A stretch of 64,000 nucleotides of DNA from CAYMUL01 sp964393605 (GCA_964393605.1 CAYMUL010000001.1:1-64000), one strand, 5' to 3'. Shown: positions 50,144 through 59,997, counted from the first letter of the stretch. Numbers and translations: made by a program. Notes: a model not told the origin generated them from the letters alone.

Positions 50144-52963
50144 TTGGAACAAGAAAAAATAATAATAAAAGGCGCACGAGAACATAACTTAAAAAATGTA
50201 GATCTCGAAATTCCGCGCAATACTTTTACGGTAATCACAGGGTTATCCGGTTCGGGAAAATCATCTCTCGCGTTCGATACAATCTATGCCGAAGGGCAAA
50301 GAAAATATATCGAATCGCTTTCCGCTTATGCGCGGCAATTTTTAGGAATGCTCGAAAAACCGGATGTTGATTTCATCGAAGGATTGAGCCCTGCAATTTC
50401 AATTGAACAAAAAGTTACTTCTGGAAATCCCCGTTCAACAGTGGGAACAGTTACCGAAATTTATGATTACCTGCGGCTTCTGTTTGCGCGTGTTGGAATT
50501 CCGCGCTGTTACAATTGCGGAAACCCTGTGCAGAAACAATCGGCTTCTCAGATTATTGATACGGTGGTGTCAACGATGGCAAATAAAAACATACGTGTTC
50601 TCGCACCGATTATTCGCGGGCGAAAAGGACATTACAAAGAATTGTTCGAAGAAATTTTAGATGATGGTTTTCTTCGCGTTCGCGTTGATGATGAGTTTAA
50701 AGAAATTGAATTGGGAATGAAACTCGATCGTTATAAACTTCACAACATTGAAATTGTTATTGACAGATTAAAAGTTGCCGAAAGTTCGTATGCACGTTTA
50801 TCGCAATCAATTGAAGTTGCGCTGAACTTCGGAAACGGTTCTCTCATTATTCACGATGGCGAGAATGATAATTTTTTCAGCAGGCATTTAACTTGTTTGA
50901 ATTGCAACATCAGTTATCAGGAACTTGCGCCGAATTCTTTTTCGTTCAATTCACCTTACGGTGCTTGCAGTTCTTGCGACGGGCTCGGCGAAAAAAAAGA
51001 ATTGAACCCTGATTTAATAATTCCCGATTGGAATCTTTCAATTAATGATGGCGCAATTGCTCCGCTCGGAAAACCGAGGGACATCTGGATTTTCACACAG
51101 ATGAAAGCACTTTCCAATTACGCAAACTTTTCTTTCGACACGCCGATGAAAAAAATTCCGAAAGATAAATTAGATTTAATTCTTTACGGAACGAAAGAAG
51201 GAATTCCTTTTGAATACAAATATGGAAGCGGAAAATCAATCACCTATCGTTACAAATTTTCCGGAGTGGTAAAATATCTTTCAAATTATTTCGGCAAGAC
51301 AAGTTCATCAAAGATAAGGCAGTGGGTAGAAAGTTTCATGACTACAACCTCTTGTAATGAGTGCGGCGGCGGAAGATTAAAGAAAGAATCTCTTTCGGTA
51401 ATTTTTCAAAATAAAAATATAAGCGAGATAACTTCGCTTTCCATCAATCGCGCAAAAGAATTTTTTAATTCAGTACAACTAAAAGGTAAAGACGAAATTA
51501 TTTCAACTCCGATTTTAAAAGAAATAAAAACTCGTTTGGACTTTTTGTTGAATGTCGGATTGGATTATTTAACATTGAATCGAAGCGCGCGTACATTATC
51601 GGGGGGTGAATCGCAGCGCATTCGTCTCGCAACTCAAATCGGAACGCAACTCTCGGGAGTGCTGTATGTCTTGGATGAGCCGAGTATCGGATTGCATCAA
51701 AGCGATAATATTAAATTGATTGAGTCGCTGAAAAAACTTCGCGATCTCAACAACACAATCATCGTAGTTGAGCATGATAAAGAAACAATTGAAAGCTCCG
51801 ATTACCTTGTGGATCTAGGTCCTGCCGCAGGTATTCATGGCGGAGAAGTTTGCGCATCGGGTGTAACGAATGAACTGCTCGAATCAAAAAACGGATTCTC
51901 TTCCTTAACGATTGATTATCTCAAAAAGAAAAAGGAAATTGAAATTCCGAAAGAAAGACGCAACGGTTCACAGAAATTATTGGAACTTAAAAGTGCTTCG
52001 GGAAATAATTTGAAGAATGTAAATCTTTCAATTCCCATTGGAACTTTTACTGCAATCACAGGCGTAAGCGGTTCGGGAAAATCTTCTTTAATAAATGAAA
52101 CTCTCGTTCGAATCTTGAAAAGAAAAATATTTTCTACGAATGAAGTACCGCTTCCGTTCAAGTCTATCAAGGGGATCGAGCATATCGATAAAGTAATTGA
52201 AATAGATCAAGCACCGATTGGAAGAACGCCCCGCTCTAATCCAGCAACATACACCGGGCTGTTCACATTCATCAGAGATTTGTTTGCACAAATGCCCGAA
52301 TCAAAAATGCGCGGCTACCCGATCGGGAGATTCAGCTTCAATGTTTCCGGCGGAAGATGCGAAACTTGCGGCGGCGACGGCTTGCGCAAAATTGAAATGA
52401 ATTTTCTTCCTGATGTTTATGTTAAGTGCGAAATTTGCGGAGGAAAAAGATACAACCGCGAAACTCTCGAAGTTCTTTTCAAAACAAAATCAATCGCCGA
52501 TGTGCTTGATATGACGGTTGAAGATGCAATGAATTTTTTTGAAGATCAACCTCGAATAAAAAGAAAAATAAAATCGCTACACGATGTCGGACTCGGATAC
52601 ATAAAACTCGGACAACAAGCAACCACTCTTTCCGGCGGTGAAGCGCAACGTGTAAAATTAGCTACCGAATTGAGTAAAGTTAGTACCGGTAAAACAATTT
52701 ACTTTCTTGACGAACCGACAACAGGTTTGCATTTTGAGGATGTAAGAATTCTTTTAATTGTTTTAAATAAACTTGTGAACAAAGGAAACACGGTTGTTAT
52801 CGTCGAGCATAATTTGGATGTGATAAAATCTGCCGATTGGATTATCGATCTCGGTCCAGGAGGCGGTGAGTTTGGCGGACAAATTGTTGCCGAAGGAACG
52901 CCCGAACAAATTGTTAAAAATAAAAAAAGTTTAACAGGAAAATTTTTAAAGAATGAATTATAG
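50144..52963 (+). CDS. uvrA: Excinuclease ABC subunit A
   Basis: 939 aa, full length. Two ABC ATPase halves: Walker A GLSGSGKSSLAFDTIYAEGQ (first) and GVSGSGKSSLINETLV (second); signatures TLSGGESQRIRLATQIG and TLSGGEAQRVKLATELS; Walker B VLYVLDEPSIGLHQ and IYFLDEPTTGLHFED. Zinc modules CLNC...CSSCDG and CETCGGDGLRKIEM...CEICGG are intact. Damage recognition for nucleotide excision repair. Start TTG at 50144, where the conserved IIIKGAREHNLKNV follows. Confidence 0.97.
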   Translation: MEQEKIIIKGAREHNLKNVDLEIPRNTFTVITGLSGSGKSSLAFDTIYAEGQRKYIESLSAYARQFLGMLEKPDVDFIEGLSPAISIEQKVTSGNPRSTVGTVTEIYDYLRLLFARVGIPRCYNCGNPVQKQSASQIIDTVVSTMANKNIRVLAPIIRGRKGHYKELFEEILDDGFLRVRVDDEFKEIELGMKLDRYKLHNIEIVIDRLKVAESSYARLSQSIEVALNFGNGSLIIHDGENDNFFSRHLTCLNCNISYQELAPNSFSFNSPYGACSSCDGLGEKKELNPDLIIPDWNLSINDGAIAPLGKPRDIWIFTQMKALSNYANFSFDTPMKKIPKDKLDLILYGTKEGIPFEYKYGSGKSITYRYKFSGVVKYLSNYFGKTSSSKIRQWVESFMTTTSCNECGGGRLKKESLSVIFQNKNISEITSLSINRAKEFFNSVQLKGKDEIISTPILKEIKTRLDFLLNVGLDYLTLNRSARTLSGGESQRIRLATQIGTQLSGVLYVLDEPSIGLHQSDNIKLIESLKKLRDLNNTIIVVEHDKETIESSDYLVDLGPAAGIHGGEVCASGVTNELLESKNGFSSLTIDYLKKKKEIEIPKERRNGSQKLLELKSASGNNLKNVNLSIPIGTFTAITGVSGSGKSSLINETLVRILKRKIFSTNEVPLPFKSIKGIEHIDKVIEIDQAPIGRTPRSNPATYTGLFTFIRDLFAQMPESKMRGYPIGRFSFNVSGGRCETCGGDGLRKIEMNFLPDVYVKCEICGGKRYNRETLEVLFKTKSIADVLDMTVEDAMNFFEDQPRIKRKIKSLHDVGLGYIKLGQQATTLSGGEAQRVKLATELSKVSTGKTIYFLDEPTTGLHFEDVRILLIVLNKLVNKGNTVVIVEHNLDVIKSADWIIDLGPGGGEFGGQIVAEGTPEQIVKNKKSLTGKFLKNEL

Positions 52964-52974
52964 GAAGGATTGAA

Positions 52975-53334
52975 ATGAGCGACTCGCTTGAAGATAAAAG
53001 AAAATATCGCGCTGAAATGAATGATAAAATTTTGAATTCTGGATTCAGAGATTTCAATAAATTTTTCGCGCTTGATCATAAAGCATATCATCCCGGCGCG
53101 CTTGATGCGAAGACAAAAGAGATGATGGGCTTAGCCGCTTCGATGGTTTTAAGATGTAACGATTGCATTTTGTATCATGTAGATCGTTCAATACAAGAAG
53201 GCGCAACACGGCAGGAATTATTTGAAACGATGAACGTCTCGCTGATTGTTGGCGGCTCAATCGTGATTCCACATTTGCGTTTTGCATTTGAAAAGATGGA
53301 AGAAATATTTTCGGAAAAAGAAAAAGCAGAATGA
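52975..53334 (+). CDS. Carboxymuconolactone decarboxylase/AhpD-like protein
   Basis: 119 aa helical protein with the redox/catalytic CNDC motif (C61, C64) and H68 in LRCNDCILYHVD, flanked by KEMMGLAASMV and SIQEGATRQELFE. This is the AhpD-like CMD fold, used for peroxide defence or thiol redox. It overlaps the next gene (amidohydrolase) by 4 nt, and is 11 nt after uvrA. Confidence 0.85.
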   Translation: MSDSLEDKRKYRAEMNDKILNSGFRDFNKFFALDHKAYHPGALDAKTKEMMGLAASMVLRCNDCILYHVDRSIQEGATRQELFETMNVSLIVGGSIVIPHLRFAFEKMEEIFSEKEKAE

Positions 53335-54668
53335 AAAATACTCTCATAATGCCGAAGGCAATTGTTACGGCAGATCCGAACTCCCCGATTCTTTTTGATT
53401 ATGCAGTCGAAGTAGAAAAAAATATTATCAAAAGAATTATACCTATAACAACTGAACTCATCGAAACATTTAAAGGATCGCAATGGCCGGTTCCGAATGA
53501 AATATTAATTCCCGGATTTGTTCAAACGCATGTGCATCTTTGTCAAACTTTGTTTAGAGGTTTAGCCGATGATCTTCCTTTGCTCGATTGGCTGCAGCTA
53601 AAAATATTTCCGTACGAAAATGCACACACAAAAGCATCACTAAAAAAATCGGCGCAAATAGGTTTGTGCGAATTGTTAAACTGCGGTACAACAACTATAC
53701 TCGATATGGGAACTCTCCGTCATCAAGAAATTATTTTTGAAGAGTTGATTGATTCCGGTATCAGAGCCGTTGCGGGAAAATGTATGATGGATAAGAATGA
53801 TCTTTACCCTAAATTAAAAAATGAAGCCAAACATGAATTGCGCGAAACGGAAATTCTTGCAAAAAATTTTCATAACTCCGAGAACGGGAGAATTAAATAC
53901 GGCTTCGCTCCGCGCTTCGCTTTATCTTGCTCGAAAGAATTGTTGACTGAAACTTATTCGTTGATGCAAGATTATGATGGAGCAGTTTTTCACACTCATG
54001 CATCGGAAAATAAAGATGAAATCACCGAAGTAAAAAAACTAACGGGAATGGATAACATCGAATATTTTCATTCGCTTGGTCTGCTTGACTCCAAAACCGT
54101 TCTCGCACATTGCATTCATTTGAATGATGTTGAAGTTGGTTTGTTAAAAAATAATTCTGTTAATGTTGCGCATTGTCCTTCATCAAACTTAAAACTCGGT
54201 TCGGGAATTGCGAACATTCCAAAATATTTAAAGGAGGGAATCAATGTATCGCTCGGTGCGGACGGTGCACCGTGCAATAACAATCTCTCCGCATTCACAG
54301 AGATGCGTCTCGCCGCGTTAATTCAAAAACCGATTCATGGACCGACATCGATGGATGCGAAAACAATTTTTGAAATGGCAACGATAAACGGAGCTAAAGC
54401 ACTCGGACTTGAGAATGAAATCGGAAGTATTGAAGTTGGAAAAAAAGCCGATCTTGTTTTAATTAATGTTGATGATATTCACCTTCCCTTGGCGGAAGAA
54501 AATTTGTACTCTTCAATTGTTTATTCTGCAAATGCCGGTGATGTTACCGGCGTAATGATTGACGGCAAATGGGTTAAACAATTCACCGAGTTAATCGACG
54601 TCGATGAATTGAAATTATATTATCAGGGACAAAATGAATTGTACAAACTTCTTGAGCGGGTAAAGTGA
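53331..54668 (+). CDS. Amidohydrolase-superfamily deaminase (5'-deoxyadenosine/S-adenosylhomocysteine deaminase-like)
   Basis: 445 aa. Metal ligands: FVQTHVHLCQ (HxH), FHTHASENKDE (His), LAHCIHLNDVE (His) and SLGADGAPCNNN (catalytic Asp). LFRGLADDLPLLDWLQ is the typical MtaD/SsnA lid. It deaminates adenosine-type compounds left by radical-SAM and methyltransferase reactions. It overlaps the AhpD-like gene and rdgB by 4 nt on each side, forming a tight unit. Confidence 0.85.
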   Translation: MKNTLIMPKAIVTADPNSPILFDYAVEVEKNIIKRIIPITTELIETFKGSQWPVPNEILIPGFVQTHVHLCQTLFRGLADDLPLLDWLQLKIFPYENAHTKASLKKSAQIGLCELLNCGTTTILDMGTLRHQEIIFEELIDSGIRAVAGKCMMDKNDLYPKLKNEAKHELRETEILAKNFHNSENGRIKYGFAPRFALSCSKELLTETYSLMQDYDGAVFHTHASENKDEITEVKKLTGMDNIEYFHSLGLLDSKTVLAHCIHLNDVEVGLLKNNSVNVAHCPSSNLKLGSGIANIPKYLKEGINVSLGADGAPCNNNLSAFTEMRLAALIQKPIHGPTSMDAKTIFEMATINGAKALGLENEIGSIEVGKKADLVLINVDDIHLPLAEENLYSSIVYSANAGDVTGVMIDGKWVKQFTELIDVDELKLYYQGQNELYKLLERVK

Positions 54669-55249
54669 AAATTTTATTTGCGTCAAAAAATAAAGGGAAG
54701 ATAAAAGAAGTCGAAGAAATATTTTCCGAAACAAGTTTTGAAATTTTATCTTTACTAAATTATGATATTAATGAGATTGAGGAAACCGGTTCGACATTCG
54801 AAGCAAATGCGAAAATAAAGGCTGAAACCGCTTTTGCAAAAATTAAATTGCCTGTCATTGCAGATGATTCCGGTTTGTGTGTCGAGCAACTTGATAATCG
54901 CCCCGGTGTATTTTCTGCAAGATATTCTGGAGAAAATGCAAATGCCGAAAAAAATATTGATCTACTTTTGAGTGAATTAAAAAATCATAAACAACCACAC
55001 AATGCTAAATTTGTTTGTTGCGCCTTGTACTTCGATGGAACTAATTATTTTGCCGAAGAAGGGGAAGTCACGGGAGAAATAATTTATGAACGAAAAGGAA
55101 CTAACGGATTTGGATATGACCCCGTATTCTTTCTTCCGCAGTTCGATAAAACAATGGCGGAACTCGAATCGGACACAAAAAATAAAATCAGCCACAGGGG
55201 AATCGCTTTTAGAAAATTACATGAAAGAATACTACATCTTGAAAAATAA
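54665..55249 (+). CDS. rdgB: XTP/dITP diphosphatase
   Basis: 194 aa HAM1 fold. FASKNKGKIKEVEEIF (nucleotide start), IADDSGLCVEQLDNRPGVFS, and GFGYDPVFFLPQ with HRGIAFRKL are the conserved blocks. It removes inosine- and xanthosine-type nucleotides from the pool. Start GTG at 54665, overlapping the upstream deaminase by 4 nt. Its end overlaps the following lipoprotein gene by 29 nt. Confidence 0.95.
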   Translation: MKILFASKNKGKIKEVEEIFSETSFEILSLLNYDINEIEETGSTFEANAKIKAETAFAKIKLPVIADDSGLCVEQLDNRPGVFSARYSGENANAEKNIDLLLSELKNHKQPHNAKFVCCALYFDGTNYFAEEGEVTGEIIYERKGTNGFGYDPVFFLPQFDKTMAELESDTKNKISHRGIAFRKLHERILHLEK

Positions 55250-56003
55250 TTTTATCCATATAATATTTTTATTCATCCTTATCGCCGGCATTTTTATTGG
55301 TTGTAAAGAAGCCGAGCCGACAACGCCTCTACTCTCCACAAACGAAAATTATTATCCCATTAAAGAAGGAGATGAATCCAATTATAAAGTGGAAATACTC
55401 AACGGCACATCAAGTTTTGATTCAATCGGTGTTCATAAAATTTATTACAAAGGGAAAACAACAAAACTGAACACGGAGTATCAAATAAGATTTGATTCTC
55501 TTTCCACGAATGTTGCAAACGCAAACGGCATCTCTTATCTTCGATCTTCTGCAAAGGGGGTGTACGGTTTTGCCGATACTTCGGGATTAACTTTATTCCT
55601 TCCCGATTCAATAAAAAGATTACTATCAATTGATGCCGAACAAAATTTATTTTCTTTACCTGTTCAAATTGGAAGAGAATGGATTTGTTACTCCGTATCA
55701 TTACCTTTTTTATCCATCGTAGATTTCCGCGCATCGATGATTAAAAAAGAAAATGTTGATTTCATGGTAAAAGGAGTTCCCAAAAATTTAGAAGCATTGA
55801 AAGTGAATTACAGCTTAAAACTTAATATCATCGGAATTGATTCGTCGATAACAAGTCAAGAATTTTATGGAACAGGTTGGTTCGTTAATGAATTTGGAAT
55901 GGTTAAGTATGAAGGAGCGCAGGAAATATTGAGTGCGGTTTCATCCGCAGTTTATCAGCTTCCCGGCAGTTCCGTCAAAGTTAGAGTGCAAAGAATAGAT
56001 TAA
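55221..56003 (+). CDS. Putative lipoprotein
   Basis: 260 aa from ATG at 55221; a longer frame from 55086 would encode charged sequence inside rdgB and hide the signal. The lipoprotein signal is FLFILIAGIFIGC, with a Cys at about residue 27 and KEAEPTTP after it. The remainder is beta-rich with YPIKEGDESNYKVEI and an RDESLSTN-type segment; no family recognised. It overlaps the end of rdgB by 29 nt (different frame) and ends 1 nt before the convergent methyltransferase gene. Confidence 0.75.
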   Translation: MKEYYILKNNFIHIIFLFILIAGIFIGCKEAEPTTPLLSTNENYYPIKEGDESNYKVEILNGTSSFDSIGVHKIYYKGKTTKLNTEYQIRFDSLSTNVANANGISYLRSSAKGVYGFADTSGLTLFLPDSIKRLLSIDAEQNLFSLPVQIGREWICYSVSLPFLSIVDFRASMIKKENVDFMVKGVPKNLEALKVNYSLKLNIIGIDSSITSQEFYGTGWFVNEFGMVKYEGAQEILSAVSSAVYQLPGSSVKVRVQRID

Positions 56004-56004
56004 T

Positions 56005-56697
56005 TTATTTTTCGGCAATAACGACCTGCACCGTGCCGAATGTGAGCGAATATTTTTTTACGGTTTTAAATTGTGCTGATTTAAAGATTGAAACCAAATC
56101 AACTTTTTCATCGAACTCTTTAACCGAATCGGGTAAATAACGATACGCACTTTTATCTTTGGAAATCAATCCCCCCACAAATGGAAGAATATTGTTGAAG
56201 TAAAAATTGTACAACTTCTTCAACAAAAAATTTGAAGGAAGGCGAAACTCAAGTATAGTTGCTTTTCCATTTGTTGAAAGCACTCTGTTAAATTCTTTAA
56301 ATGCAATTTCGATGTCGAAAAAATTTCTCACGCCGAATGCAACCGTAATATTTGTAATAGAATTATCTTTCAGCGGAATTAATTCCGCAACCATTTGAAC
56401 AGTTTTTCCTCTGCTCCAATTTTTCTTTTCGTGGAAATGTTTTAACATATTGAATGAAACATCGGCACCGAAAATATTTTTCACTCCGAAATTTTCGGCT
56501 TCGATTGCAAAATCACCCGTACCGCAAGCAATGTCGAGCAGAACCGCGTCATTATTGAACTTCGTAAGCTTCAGCGCTTTTTTTCGCCAATAAATATCAA
56601 TGCCAAAACTTAGTAAATGATTTAGCAAATCATATTGCCCGGCAATGCCGTCGAACATTTTTTGCACTCTGGTTTTCTTATCGATGTTTGCGCTCAT
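56005..56697 (-). CDS. Demethylmenaquinone methyltransferase-like (UbiE/COQ5 family)
   Basis: 230 aa. SAM motif I LLDIACGTGDFAIEA (about 52-66), FGADVSFNMLKHF, AFGVRNFFDIEIAFKEFNRV and the C-terminal FGTVQVVIAEK are diagnostic. In an anaerobic quinone-using bacterium it should methylate demethylmenaquinone (MenG). Its start overlaps the PAP2 gene stop by 4 nt. Confidence 0.88.
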   Translation of the reverse strand: MSANIDKKTRVQKMFDGIAGQYDLLNHLLSFGIDIYWRKKALKLTKFNNDAVLLDIACGTGDFAIEAENFGVKNIFGADVSFNMLKHFHEKKNWSRGKTVQMVAELIPLKDNSITNITVAFGVRNFFDIEIAFKEFNRVLSTNGKATILEFRLPSNFLLKKLYNFYFNNILPFVGGLISKDKSAYRYLPDSVKEFDEKVDLVSIFKSAQFKTVKKYSLTFGTVQVVIAEK

Positions 56698-57647
56698 ATT
56701 TTTCCGTAGTAAAAAATTTCTTTATCTCTTTTTTTCTGCCACCAATTAAAAAAATAGAAACCGCTCCAAAGAGAAATAACGCAAAACAACAAACCTCCGA
56801 TTAAATCGATCACATAATGATACCGCAAATAGACAGTAGAAAAAATTAAAAGTGCGCCGGTAATATTGAGGGGTAGCCAAAAACGTGATCGCATTTTTAT
56901 CGAAAGATACATCGTGATTGCAGTCATCATTGTGTGCCCGCTCGGGAAAACATCTCGTTGCACAACTTCAGCAGGATTCAAAGTGCCGGAGGGAATAGAT
57001 TCTCCCGCGTTCACTACTTCTCGTAAAAAATTTGTTAATAACAATCCCGGGAGTTCTTCGTTCGTAGCAAAAAAATCGTGGAGCGTAAATCGCGGACCGA
57101 TAGCTGGTACTAAAAAATATCCGATGTATGAAAGAAAGAATCCGAAAATGACAGAGAAGGCGGCATACTCGGCGTGTAAATATTTTTTTCTCCATAGAAA
57201 ATCAATAACAAGAATTATCGGAAGAAAATAAAAAGTCGCATAAACAATTTGTAACAACTCCGTGAGTAATGGCGAAGAGAATGAATGAAGCGCGACGGTT
57301 GGATCAAATCCGAAAATCCATCTGTCAATTCGAATCAGAACGAGGTCGTAATCAATTCCGCGCATCGGTTTAATCATCAAATAAAGTTCTTTGAATGTTA
57401 GTAAAATTAAAAACGGCAAATAGAAAAAATGGATCATCTTCCAAAATTTATTTTCGCGGATCGAATTGAAATACGCTATCGCAAAAACAAAAGAGATAAC
57501 GCCAAGATTTATCAATATCAACAAGAGCCACTCATTAATTCTCGCATGAAATAATATATTGAGTGCGGAAAGGAAGGCATAAAAAATTACGATTGTTATA
57601 TCGATACCGTTTAATGCGAGAAATATATTTTTTTTTTTTTGTAACAA
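56694..57647 (-). CDS. PAP2-superfamily membrane phosphatase
   Basis: 317 aa, about seven to eight membrane segments. Acid-phosphatase motifs: VFPSGHTMMTA (PSGH) and LRYHYVIDLIGG (SRxxxxxHxxxD-like); the first motif (KxxxxxxRP) is replaced by a PAIGPRF segment, as in inositolphosphorylceramide-synthase-like PAP2 proteins. It probably dephosphorylates or transfers phosphate groups of lipids in the membrane. 18 nt after ksgA; 4-nt overlap with ubiE-like gene. Confidence 0.8.
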   Translation of the reverse strand: MLQKKKNIFLALNGIDITIVIFYAFLSALNILFHARINEWLLLILINLGVISFVFAIAYFNSIRENKFWKMIHFFYLPFLILLTFKELYLMIKPMRGIDYDLVLIRIDRWIFGFDPTVALHSFSSPLLTELLQIVYATFYFLPIILVIDFLWRKKYLHAEYAAFSVIFGFFLSYIGYFLVPAIGPRFTLHDFFATNEELPGLLLTNFLREVVNAGESIPSGTLNPAEVVQRDVFPSGHTMMTAITMYLSIKMRSRFWLPLNITGALLIFSTVYLRYHYVIDLIGGLLFCVISLWSGFYFFNWWQKKRDKEIFYYGKI

Positions 57648-57665
57648 GTGATTAGTTGTTTTTGG

Positions 57666-58427
57666 TTAGTCTTTAGTAATTAGGTTTGAAAGCGAAATAA
57701 AATCTTCAACGGTGAGCCGCTCCGCTCTGAGTGATAAATCAATATTGCTATTTCCAAAATCGACGCCCGCAAATATACTATTCGCCAAAGAATTTTTTAA
57801 CGTCTTCCTCCTGTTGCCGAACGCGGCTTTAACAACTTTGATAAAATCTTTTTTGTTTTTCATGTGGGGATATTTTTCTTTAAAGGAGAAATGAACTAAT
57901 GCCGATTCGACTTTCGGTTTAGGCGTAAAAACATTCGCCGACACTTTGAAACAAATTTTTACGTCGGCAAACGCTTGAACAATTACGGAAAGTATGCCGT
58001 ATTCTTTTGTCCCCGGTTTTGCAACAATTCGTTCCGCAACTTCAAGTTGAATCAGTAGCACGGAATCTTTCACTAAGTTTAGATTTTCAATACATCTAAA
58101 AATAATCGGGGAGGTGATGTTATAAGGAATGTTTCCAACAATTCGCAACGAAGTTGTTTCGAAAATATTCAAATCAATATCTAAAAAATCATTCAAAATA
58201 AAATTGATGTTTGGAAACTTAAGTTTAAGATTCTCGATAACGCGCGTATCAATTTCAACCGCATGAATATTGGCTTTGCTTGTTGCAAGAAATTCCGTTA
58301 GCGCACCTAAACCGGGACCAATTTCAACAACAGTTTCCCCTTCTTTCGGATTTATCTCTTCAAATATTTTTCTCAGGATATTTTTATCGTGCAGATAATT
58401 CTGTCCGAATTTTTTTAGAGCTTTCAT
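57666..58427 (-). CDS. rsmA: 16S rRNA dimethyladenosine transferase
   Basis: 253 aa (KsgA). KALKKFGQNYLHDKNILRKI, SAM motif VVEIGPGLGALTEFLA, NIPYNITSPIIF (NIPY catalytic), and FTPKPKVESALVHF near the RNA-binding side. Methylates two adjacent adenines of helix 45. First gene of a three-gene unit (rsmA, PAP2, ubiE-like). Confidence 0.96.
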   Translation of the reverse strand: MKALKKFGQNYLHDKNILRKIFEEINPKEGETVVEIGPGLGALTEFLATSKANIHAVEIDTRVIENLKLKFPNINFILNDFLDIDLNIFETTSLRIVGNIPYNITSPIIFRCIENLNLVKDSVLLIQLEVAERIVAKPGTKEYGILSVIVQAFADVKICFKVSANVFTPKPKVESALVHFSFKEKYPHMKNKKDFIKVVKAAFGNRRKTLKNSLANSIFAGVDFGNSNIDLSLRAERLTVEDFISLSNLITKD

Positions 58428-58473
58428 TTCAATTTTCTTTATTAAATAAATTCATAAGTAGAATCTAAAAAGA

Positions 58474-58481
58474 TATATTTG
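58474..58481 (+). promoter_or_regulatory. -7 promoter element (TATATTTG) of ROK kinase gene
   Basis: Exact TAnnTTTG match, predicting a start near 58488 and a leader of about 40 nt. No TTG at 19-21 nt upstream. Confidence 0.4.
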
Positions 58482-58526
58482 AAGAAAAAACATTTTGAAT
58501 TATTGAAAACTTAGGAAGTGAACGGA

Positions 58527-59501
58527 ATGAAAAAAGAATATATCGTAAGCATTGATATGGGAGGAACGAAAATACTCGCTTCGCTGATAAACTCGAACGA
58601 AGGAGTAATCTCACGTCTTAAAAAACCAACGGCTGTCGGAAAAAGAAGAATCCGATTTGCGGAAAAAATTTATGGAATTGTGGAAGAATTGATCTTCAAC
58701 TCGAACATAAAACCGACGGCAATAAAAGCTATCGCACTCGGAGTTCCCGGCTCCGTCGATCCATTCTCGGGCATAATCGGAATGGCGCCAAATCTCGGAA
58801 TAAAAAATTACAATATTAAAGCAGACTTACAACGCTTCACAAAAATTCCGGTAATAATTGAAAACGATGTGAACCTTGCCGCGCTTGGTGTTTCAAATTT
58901 CGGAGTCGCTAAAGATCTTAAAAATGTTTTAGTAGTATTCATCGGAACGGGCATCGGCGGTGGAATTGTGCTGGATGGAAAACTTTATCGCGGTTCATCT
59001 TTTGTTGCCGGAGAGATCGGTCACTTATTGGTTAAAGAAAACGGACCTTTATGCGGATGCGGCAAGTATGGTTGTTTTGAAACACTCGCAAGCAGATCGG
59101 CAATGGTCAATTCAATTGTAAGCGAAATAAATAATGGAAAGAAAAGTATTCTTGCGAAACACGTAAAAAGAAATTTGCCGATTAAAAGTAAAGCACTTTC
59201 AACCGCCGTTGCCGCAAATGATAAATTGACAATAACTATTGTGGGCGAAGCATCGCGGTTAATCGGCTCAACTCTCGCGAACATAAATAATCTTTTAAAT
59301 TTTGAAATGATAGTATTGGGTGGCGGTGCGGTTCACGCGATGAGCAGATTTATGATTCCCGAAATAAAAAGATCATTTAAAGAAACAAGTTTAATTGATG
59401 CGGGAAGAAAAGTTAAGATAGTCGCATCAAAGTTAGGAGATTACGCCGCACTCTACGGCGGCATCGCACTTGCAGAAGAATTTCTTGGGATGAAGATTTA
59501 A
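58527..59501 (+). CDS. ROK-family sugar kinase (glucokinase-like)
   Basis: 324 aa from ATG at 58527, placed 8 nt after AGGAAG; a GTG at 58518 would add three residues. Phosphate-1 motif SIDMGGTKILASL, ENDVNLAALG (catalytic Asp), GTGIGGGIVLDGKLYRGSSF, and GHLLVKENG followed by the zinc site CGCGKYGCFE. Phosphorylates a hexose or N-acetylhexosamine. Followed at 10 nt by a GNAT acetyltransferase. Confidence 0.92.
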   Translation: MKKEYIVSIDMGGTKILASLINSNEGVISRLKKPTAVGKRRIRFAEKIYGIVEELIFNSNIKPTAIKAIALGVPGSVDPFSGIIGMAPNLGIKNYNIKADLQRFTKIPVIIENDVNLAALGVSNFGVAKDLKNVLVVFIGTGIGGGIVLDGKLYRGSSFVAGEIGHLLVKENGPLCGCGKYGCFETLASRSAMVNSIVSEINNGKKSILAKHVKRNLPIKSKALSTAVAANDKLTITIVGEASRLIGSTLANINNLLNFEMIVLGGGAVHAMSRFMIPEIKRSFKETSLIDAGRKVKIVASKLGDYAALYGGIALAEEFLGMKI

Positions 59502-59511
59502 AATATTTAGC

Positions 59512-59997
59512 ATGCAACCGAAGATAGAAATCACGAAACTTAAAAAAATTAGTGAAGCGGAAACTTGTGCGCGAATGATGGCACATTCCGAACCATGGCT
59601 GACTCTAAATCTAAATTATGATGATTGCATGCGAACTCTAACATCTTCCCCGAAGGAAATTTATCTGGCAATTTCAGAGGAGGAGATAGCCGGTTTTATT
59701 TTACTTAATATGCAGGGCGCGTTCATCGGCTACATTCAAGCTATCTGTGTTTCAGCTGAATCGCGTGGCAAAGGAATCGGTAGTGCATTAATTTCTTTTG
59801 CAGAAAAAAGAATTTTTAGTGAATCACCAAATGTGTTCCTCTGCGTTTCATCTTTTAATTCTCGCGCTCAAAAACTTTATAAAAGTTTGGGATATGAAAT
59901 TATCGGCGAGCTAAAAAATTATTTGGTTGCCGGTTACTCTGAAATTTTAATGCGTAAAACTTTATCCCCGATAGTTGAATTTAACCGGCTGAAATGA
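59512..59997 (+). CDS. GNAT-family N-acetyltransferase
   Basis: 161 aa. The acetyl-CoA-binding motif A is AESRGKGIGSALISFAEKR (about 83-101), followed by NSRAQKLYKSLGYEIIGEL (motif B, about 119-137). The substrate amine is unknown. It is co-directional with the ROK kinase 10 nt upstream and is probably its co-transcript. Confidence 0.88.
   Translation: MQPKIEITKLKKISEAETCARMMAHSEPWLTLNLNYDDCMRTLTSSPKEIYLAISEEEIAGFILLNMQGAFIGYIQAICVSAESRGKGIGSALISFAEKRIFSESPNVFLCVSSFNSRAQKLYKSLGYEIIGELKNYLVAGYSEILMRKTLSPIVEFNRLK

Noticed and set aside
55086..55220. Upstream extension of the lipoprotein frame inside rdgB
   Set aside because: The extension would bury the lipoprotein signal, and the ATG at 55221 gives a proper one.
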